Origin: Clostridium chromiireducens
GTDB taxonomy: Bacteria > Bacillota > Clostridia > Clostridiales > Clostridiaceae
Assembly (NCBI RefSeq): GCF_002029255.1
Contig: NZ_MZGT01000030.1
Location: forward strand, 1-61,609
Reading direction: 5' to 3'
Length of the DNA: 61,609 bases
Shown here: in pieces, positions 56,596 to 61,609 of the stretch
Numbering within the stretch: position 1 is the first letter of the stretch
How the letters are laid out: each line of letters opens with the position of its first letter
Program-made: the position numbers and the translations under genes
The notes under the pieces: model-generated
Database searches by the model: none
What the model was told of the DNA's origin: nothing
What the model saw: only the letters and a program-made list of their open reading frames with translations

Positions 56596-57300
56596 TTACA
56601 TAAACACTGTGTAAAATACCGCTCCTAGAACAGCTCCTACTATTGGTGCAACAACAGGAATCCATGCATACGACCAATCTGAATCCCCTTTGTCAGGTAC
56701 AGGTAGTAATGCATGTGCAATTCTTGGCGCCAAATCTCTAGCTGGATTAATTGCATACCCAGTTGTTCCTCCTAAACTTAAACCAATTGCCCAAATTAAG
56801 AATCCTACAAATAATGTTCCAATTCCATTTGTTAAATTTTGCGCTCCAATTCCTAAGATTCCAAATACTAATACAAATGTTCCTATAACCTCACAAATAA
56901 AATTTAATGAATTATTTCTTACAGCTGGTCCAGTACAAAATACTGCTAGCTTGTCCCCCTTGTTATCTGTTGATTTAAATTGATCATAGTTAAAAATCAA
57001 TACTAATGCTGCTCCTAAAAAGCCACCTATAAATTGTCCCGCCAAATAAATTGGCACCTGTCCCCAAGCAACTTTACCTATAGCTGCAAGAGCAATAGTT
57101 AATGCTGGATTAAAGTGAGCTCCACTATAACTTCCAAAAATTAGAGCGGGAACTGCAACTGCAAATGCCCATCCTGTTGTTATTACCATCCATCCTGAAC
57201 CAAACCCCTTTGAATTCTTTAGTACAACATTTGCGACAACACCATCTCCTAAAAGAATAAGTAATAATGTCCCCACTAACTCTGCGAAAAAAATTGTCAT
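56596..57300 (-). CDS. glpF: Glycerol uptake facilitator (aquaglyceroporin)
   Basis: 234 residues, six membrane segments and the two NPA half-helices: AHFNPALTIA (NPA 64-66) and YAINPARDLAPR (NPAR 185-188). Asp189 after NPAR marks glycerol facilitators as opposed to water-only channels. It lets glycerol diffuse in for GlpK. It lies 136 bases before the glpP gene and is preceded by a 300-base leader that contains RNA element B. GGAGAG stands about 7 bases before the ATG. Confidence 0.96.
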   Translation of the reverse strand: MTIFFAELVGTLLLILLGDGVVANVVLKNSKGFGSGWMVITTGWAFAVAVPALIFGSYSGAHFNPALTIALAAIGKVAWGQVPIYLAGQFIGGFLGAALVLIFNYDQFKSTDNKGDKLAVFCTGPAVRNNSLNFICEVIGTFVLVFGILGIGAQNLTNGIGTLFVGFLIWAIGLSLGGTTGYAINPARDLAPRIAHALLPVPDKGDSDWSYAWIPVVAPIVGAVLGAVFYTVFM

Positions 57301-57597
57301 AACACTCTCTCCTTTTCAAAATAACAATATTATTCAACTTAATATTTAATATATTAAGTTAATTTGCTTTTGATTTTCATTCCATACATTTGATAGTTTC
57401 CACATGACCTATTGTTATAAATTTCATTCTTCTTTTGATTCAGAGGCGTTATATTTTTTCACTACTTTTCACCCACTCTCAAACTTTATAATTCTATTAA
57501 TATTTCAAGGAAATTAACTAATAGCTATTTATGATTTTAAGAACTATACTAAGTAAATGTTTGATTTTTAAAATCCAAATAAACTTAATATTAAATA

Positions 57598-57752
57598 AAT
57601 TTGCTCATAATTATAGCCACATAAAACTCCCTTGTAATCTATCAATACAACATAAATCAGTTGCATTGATAGATTACAAGATTAAATTCACTTAAACGGA
57701 TATAATTCCCTAAGCAAATTCAGTTTTATGTGGCTCTATTCTCTAATTCTCT
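57598..57752 (-). ncRNA. glp leader B: structured RNA upstream of glpF
   Basis: On the minus strand the box AGAGAATTAGAGAAT (57752-57738) is followed by P1 (57735-57723 with 57627-57615, 13 bp, same sequence as in A), P2 (57720-57711 with 57694-57685, all pairs kept by G-U), and P3 (57680-57660 with 57651-57631, 21 pairs with one G-U). Then comes the same tail ATAATTATGAGCAAATT. P3 has no sequence in common with A yet still pairs. Sequence 57301-57597 between this element and glpF is AT-rich with no gene. Confidence 0.8.
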
Positions 57753-57814
57753 ACAGCCTAAATTTCTAAAGTTTCCCTTGAAATTTTAATGTAATTGTTT
57801 TCTTATTGATTTTA

Positions 57815-57842
57815 GTATCACATATTTATTATAAGGTGTCAA
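57815..57842 (-). promoter_or_regulatory. Promoter of leader B-glpF, copy of the glpP promoter
   Basis: TTGACA (57842-57837), a 16-base spacer and TGATAC (57820-57815). ATAAATATG in the spacer and AAGAAAACAATTACAT (57804-57789) downstream also occur behind the glpP promoter. The stretch 57843-58032 has nothing recognisable. Confidence 0.7.
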
Positions 57843-58032
57843 GCTTCGTTAACAATATAACAATCATAATTTACCAGTTCATTTTTACCAATTATAGAAA
57901 AATAGAGTATTAAAAACAATTATCTATCTTATAACATCTCATATTTTTTTCTAATTTCAAATTATATAGGTTCTTATTGTTAAATTTTTATTTATCATAT
58001 AAATTGCTAGATTAACAGACACTACTAACTCA

Positions 58033-58079
58033 AAAAGAATGATTAATCCAGCTATCTTCTGAGATTTAATCATTCTTTT
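58033..58079 (-). terminator. Terminator behind the histidine kinase gene
   Basis: AAAAGAATGATTAA (58033-58046) with its exact complement (58066-58079), the ends forming A and T runs for both strands. It lies 34 bases after the kinase stop. Confidence 0.8.
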
Positions 58080-58112
58080 CTGTATGTAAATTAAAATAGG
58101 CACCATAAAATC

Positions 58113-59951
58113 TTATTTATATATGTCAGAGAACTCTATATTTATCTTTTCAATATAATTTTTTCCTATGGAATCACAAAAAGAGAATTCCTCCTCAACT
58201 TCATCAACTAATTTACATGGTATTTGGATTATAAATTCTGTGCCTTCATTGATATGACTTTTAACCGAAATTGTTCCTCCCTGCAATTCAACCAAAGATT
58301 TTACAAGTGAAAGCCCTATTCCACTTCCCTCATGATCTCTTGTTAGAGATTTATCCACCTGCATAAATCGTTCAAATATAGTATTAAGTTTATCTTTCGG
58401 AATGCCTCTACCAGTATCTTTAATACAAATACTAATATTTTCACCTATGTCTTGTACATTTACTAAAATAGTGCCGCCATTAGGTGTAAATTTCACTGCA
58501 TTCGATAAAAGGTTTAGTATAATCCTTTCTATTTTCTCAAGATCGCAGGCAATAACTTTTTCTTCTACATCTGTATCAAATATTAGTGATAATCCTTTGC
58601 TTTCAACATAATCTGCTACAGATATAACAATGTTCTCAATAAGACTAATTATATCAACATTTTGCTCACAAATATCGAAATATCCCGAGTCAATTTTTGT
58701 TATATCAATTATATTATTAATAAGCCTTAGCAATCTATAACAATTTTGTTTCATAATTTTAGTATATTTATATTTATCTATAGATTCATCTGGAAATGAA
58801 CATTTTTTTAATTTTAAGTCATGCATTTGCAGGGCAGAAAAAATGAGGTTAATTGGAGTTCTTAGTTCGTGAGATATATTTGAAAAGAACTCTGTTTTTA
58901 TCCTATCGTATTCCTTAATCTCATATAATTTCTTTCTTTCATCTTCTACACTTCTACGTAATTCTTCAATATTCTTTCTCTCAGTTATATCTATAGCCAC
59001 TCTCATAAATAACTTATGTCCATCTTGTAATTCTCCAATATATGCTGAATAAAAGTTCCAAAATCTTATATTACTTTTCCGCGTTTTTACAATATATTCA
59101 CCATCATTCTGCCTCTTTTTAGATGTAGATAGCTTTTTTATATTATTATCCGCCAAGTCTAACTTGAATATTTCTGATACTTCTGCCCATTTAGAAATTG
59201 TAGACATATCTTTAATTGTATAGCCTGTAATTTCGACCCATGTTCTATTAATTGTTTTAATATTGCCATCTTCAGTATATAACATTATAGGTAATGGAGC
59301 TTCTTCTAATGAATAACGAAATTGTCTTTCACTTTCTTTTAGAGCTTCTTCTGTTTTTGTTCTTTCAGTAATTTCTTCTTCGAGTACAACGTTGAATTCT
59401 TTTAATTCAAGAGCTATCTCTTCAAATTGTTGATTTTTTTCCCTAACCTCTTTTTTCAAAACTTTATTAAGATTAATTAATTCTTCATTAGTCCTCTGTA
59501 ATTCACTAATCGAATTACTATTCTCATTTTTTATTTTTTCTAGTTGAAGTTCCATAAATCTAAGCTTTAAGTGCATTTCAATTTTCACTACTACTTCTAG
59601 TTCATTAAAGCAACTACATATATAATCAACTCCTCCAACACTAAATAATTCCTCTTTATCATTATTTTCTTTTGAGCAGATAAAAATAATCGGAATTTCC
59701 CTAAGTTCTTTATCTGTTTTTAATATTTTACATATTTTATATCCAATTTTATCATTTTCACTAATATCAATTAAAATTATATCTTGAATATTTTCTTTCA
59801 CATAGTTTACGGCTAAATCATAGTTCGAAGTATTTTTAATATTATTATAACTTTTCTGCTTAAGTATCTTTGTTAATGCCTCAAAATTTTTAACACAATC
59901 ACTAAAAATAAAAATATTGGCATTATTTAATAATAGTTGCATATCTTCCAT
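58113..59951 (-). CDS. Hybrid sensor histidine kinase: receiver-like domain, coiled coil, PAS, HisKA, HATPase
   Basis: 612 residues, no membrane segment. Residues about 10-130 resemble a receiver domain (IFIFSDCVKNFEAL, ILIDIS with Asp62, IIFICSKEN with Lys94). A coiled coil follows (about 135-210), then a PAS domain (about 213-330, EEAPLPIMLYTEDGNIKTINRTWVEITGY), HisKA with His361 in FFSNISHELRTPINLIFSAL, and HATPase with the N box LNLLSNAVKFTPNGG, DTGRGI, and GSGIGLSLVKSL. It is therefore a cytoplasmic kinase that can be controlled through its N-terminal receiver. It lies 111 bases behind the FIST gene, and no response regulator is nearby. Confidence 0.9.
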   Translation of the reverse strand: MEDMQLLLNNANIFIFSDCVKNFEALTKILKQKSYNNIKNTSNYDLAVNYVKENIQDIILIDISENDKIGYKICKILKTDKELREIPIIFICSKENNDKEELFSVGGVDYICSCFNELEVVVKIEMHLKLRFMELQLEKIKNENSNSISELQRTNEELINLNKVLKKEVREKNQQFEEIALELKEFNVVLEEEITERTKTEEALKESERQFRYSLEEAPLPIMLYTEDGNIKTINRTWVEITGYTIKDMSTISKWAEVSEIFKLDLADNNIKKLSTSKKRQNDGEYIVKTRKSNIRFWNFYSAYIGELQDGHKLFMRVAIDITERKNIEELRRSVEDERKKLYEIKEYDRIKTEFFSNISHELRTPINLIFSALQMHDLKLKKCSFPDESIDKYKYTKIMKQNCYRLLRLINNIIDITKIDSGYFDICEQNVDIISLIENIVISVADYVESKGLSLIFDTDVEEKVIACDLEKIERIILNLLSNAVKFTPNGGTILVNVQDIGENISICIKDTGRGIPKDKLNTIFERFMQVDKSLTRDHEGSGIGLSLVKSLVELQGGTISVKSHINEGTEFIIQIPCKLVDEVEEEFSFCDSIGKNYIEKINIEFSDIYK

Positions 59952-60062
59952 TACTTATAACCTCATCTCAAAATATTTTAAATAGATACCTGGAATATCT
60001 CTTCTCAAAATAACTTAAATTTAAGAATTAAACGTTTTATTTCCACTAATGTATAAGGAATC

Positions 60063-61409
60063 TTACATTTCTGTCTTAACCCTAAACACAAGCATTGTCG
60101 ATGATTGATTCATATGACCTATAAACTGTTCCCCATAGGCGGAAAAACCAGCTGTAGGGATATCTTTAAATATTTCTGCATATTCATTCAATAAATTATC
60201 TCTTTCTAACTCAAGTATTCTATGAATGCACTGAAAATTTATCATCCCTTCTATTCTCCCAAACTCATTTATCTTGTTATCGATAGCTTTTTTAGTTTCT
60301 TCAATAATATTTGTTGATTTAAGAAGTTTAACTTCCATTCCTTCAAGTATATTACAATAAAACGACATACTTGTCCCAATTACTTGTTGCGGTGCTCTTA
60401 TAAAAATATCTTTTTCCCCAACTATTAGTCCTAATGGATTTGTCATGAAATATTTTGGAACATCATCTAATGAATGTTCTCCTACAGCATCTGCATATTC
60501 AAAAACTGCAGGCCTATTGTTAAACTCTATAACTTTCCGTTTTTCTTCATTAACCTTGTTAGCAATAAAGACATGATCCAAAATTTCAAAGCTTTGTGTT
60601 TTTATTATATCAAATTCTGCCTTATCGCTTATTTTTAGTAAAATAAGAACAGCAGAATCATTATAAACATTTCCATTTGCACTAACAAACGTTTCTGAAA
60701 ACTTATAATCATCACCAGCTGATCCACCAACAAAAAAAACATTCGTTCTATTACCAATCAAGTCCATAATTTTTTCTTCTTTCATGCTTAGTCCGTCAAT
60801 TAATGTAATACCAACAAACTTTTTAGTATCCATAGTATATAGGCTTTCTTCATAGTATTCTTCGAATGACTTAAAGGCTTTTTCTATACTTAAGTTTTCT
60901 CTCATATTTTTGACAACTTCTACCTTAACATCTGAAACAATATTTGATCCGATAGCCATAGCTACAACAGAATTTCTTAAAACTTTACCACTTACTAACT
61001 CTCCCGCTGTGGAACACCCTACTACTATGCATTCCGGAAAATTTTTACTCATGAGTTTGCTGATCTTCTGTTGATCAAAGATGGAGGATGCAAAAAAAAT
61101 TATTAGCTTTGTATCCTCAACATTCAACTGATCTTTCAAATCTAATACAACTTCCTCTTCTATGTACTTAGTTGAAAATGCAGACTTCATATTAATCCCT
61201 CTATTATCAAAACTCCTTATATTTAATTGCTTAGCTATTTCAAAAAGTTTCTCAATTATTGCAATATCATCTAAAGATTTATTATCAAACTTTGTTGGAT
61301 TAATCCCTTTTAATATTAATTTAGCTATAGTCATTTCTTTAATAGCAGGATTACCTCTAGATCGTTCTTGAATAATCTCATCAATCATTTCTTTTATTTT
61401 CCCCGGCAA
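60063..61409 (-). CDS. FIST-domain sensory protein
   Basis: 448 residues from a TTG at 61409, which has GGAG 8 bases upstream; a GTG three codons earlier overlaps that box. An N-terminal helical segment (about 1-60, KIKEMIDEIIQERSRGNPAIKEM) precedes the FIST N domain (ASSIFDQQKISKLMSKNFPECIVVGCSTAGELVSGKVL, LIDGLSMKEEKIMDLIGNRTNVFFVGGSAGDDYKF) and FIST C (MTNPLGLIVGEKDIFIRAPQ, MINFQCIHRILELERD, AGFSAYGEQFIGHMNQSSTMLVFR). FIST domains are thought to bind small ligands such as amino acids and often sit beside or inside signalling proteins. Here it probably feeds the kinase downstream. Confidence 0.88.
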   Translation of the reverse strand: MPGKIKEMIDEIIQERSRGNPAIKEMTIAKLILKGINPTKFDNKSLDDIAIIEKLFEIAKQLNIRSFDNRGINMKSAFSTKYIEEEVVLDLKDQLNVEDTKLIIFFASSIFDQQKISKLMSKNFPECIVVGCSTAGELVSGKVLRNSVVAMAIGSNIVSDVKVEVVKNMRENLSIEKAFKSFEEYYEESLYTMDTKKFVGITLIDGLSMKEEKIMDLIGNRTNVFFVGGSAGDDYKFSETFVSANGNVYNDSAVLILLKISDKAEFDIIKTQSFEILDHVFIANKVNEEKRKVIEFNNRPAVFEYADAVGEHSLDDVPKYFMTNPLGLIVGEKDIFIRAPQQVIGTSMSFYCNILEGMEVKLLKSTNIIEETKKAIDNKINEFGRIEGMINFQCIHRILELERDNLLNEYAEIFKDIPTAGFSAYGEQFIGHMNQSSTMLVFRVKTEM

Positions 61410-61579
61410 AAATACCACTCCTATTCATTCTCTCTTCACACATTCTCAAAATCATCCAACCAAGTATATATTTTATATCAAAATAATTATAATTATAACA
61501 TATAATTCCTATTTTTTACTTAATTTTCTTTCAGAATATCTTATATTCTATTCATATATTTTTTAAAAAAGCATAAAAT

Positions 61580-61609
61580 GCCAACTATATTATTCACAAT
61601 ATAGTTGGC
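61580..61609 (-). terminator. Terminator hairpin at the right edge
   Basis: GCCAACTATATT (61580-61591) and its exact complement (61598-61609) with a 6-base loop; the minus strand continues ATTTTATGCTTTTTT. It probably ends a minus-strand gene outside the window. The 170 bases between it and the FIST gene are AT-rich and hold its promoter region, with no further gene visible. Confidence 0.7.

Noticed and set aside
57125..57337. A 70-codon minus-strand frame inside glpF
   Set aside because: It overlaps the glpF start in another frame, is Arg/Cys-rich and has no independent support.

Overview
The window looks like chromosomal DNA of a spore-forming, low-GC Firmicute, most likely Clostridium sensu stricto (cluster I, perhaps near C. 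beijerinckii; the species is a guess). The signs are very AT-rich intergenic DNA, strong AGGAGG ribosome sites, frequent TTG/GTG starts, sporulation genes (SpoVD-type PBPs, YtxC), T-box and L20-leader regulation, and clostridial housekeeping order. Almost everything lies on the minus strand; the plus-strand exceptions are rqcH, a pentein-like gene, an ABC-F gene, yjdF, ilvA and a carD-like gene. I see no insertion sequence, prophage, CRISPR array, rRNA or tRNA.

Layout on the minus strand, right to left unless stated. (1) 61409-58113: a FIST-domain protein and a receiver-PAS-histidine kinase, a probable signalling pair. (2) 57842-50607: a glycerol regulon of glpF, glpP, glpK, a GlpA-like dehydrogenase, a GlpB-like flavoprotein and a DUF1667 protein, with three related leader RNAs ahead of glpF, glpK and glpA. 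(3) 50266-44629: two unknown membrane proteins, a small zinc-ribbon protein, carD (plus), uridine kinase, a LysR relic and a HAD phosphatase. (4) 44442-39176: ilvA, yjdF with its riboswitch-type leader, and an ABC-F ATPase (all plus), a 54-residue coiled-coil protein (minus), and a pentein-like protein (plus). (5) 38962-31631: ytxC, the L20 leader with infC-rpmI-rplT, a TrmH-type methyltransferase, and T-box-pheS-pheT. (6) 31483-13221: a division and cell-wall (dcw) cluster: MraZ operator, mraZ, rsmH, ftsL, two tandem SpoVD-like PBPs, murE, murF, mraY, ftsW/spoVE, divIB/ftsQ, DUF881-sbp-DUF881, yggS, sepF, yggT, ylmH, divIVA. (7) 13040-9176: rluD, pyrR, an RlmL-type methyltransferase and an RpiR regulator, then rqcH (plus). 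(8) 6960-1: dapF, a lipoprotein, and a comG/type II secretion-like operon (GspE, GspF, four prepilin-like proteins, and a gene running off the left edge).

The most interesting part is the glycerol region. Leaders A (ahead of glpK) and B (ahead of glpF) share a conserved 5' box and an identical closing helix. Their inner helices differ in sequence but still pair, which is strong internal evidence for a functional structured RNA. Leader C (ahead of glpA) carries the same box and 5' arm but ends as a U-tract terminator. Because glpP (a G3P-responsive antiterminator) sits among them, these are good candidates for its RNA targets. The block upstream of glpF also appears to be a deleted duplicate of the whole glpP promoter-gene-leader unit. 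Other points of note are the tandem SpoVD paralogues, only one of which keeps the redox cysteines; hairpin arrays between pheS and pheT; and several small genes (40049-40213, 48364-48519).
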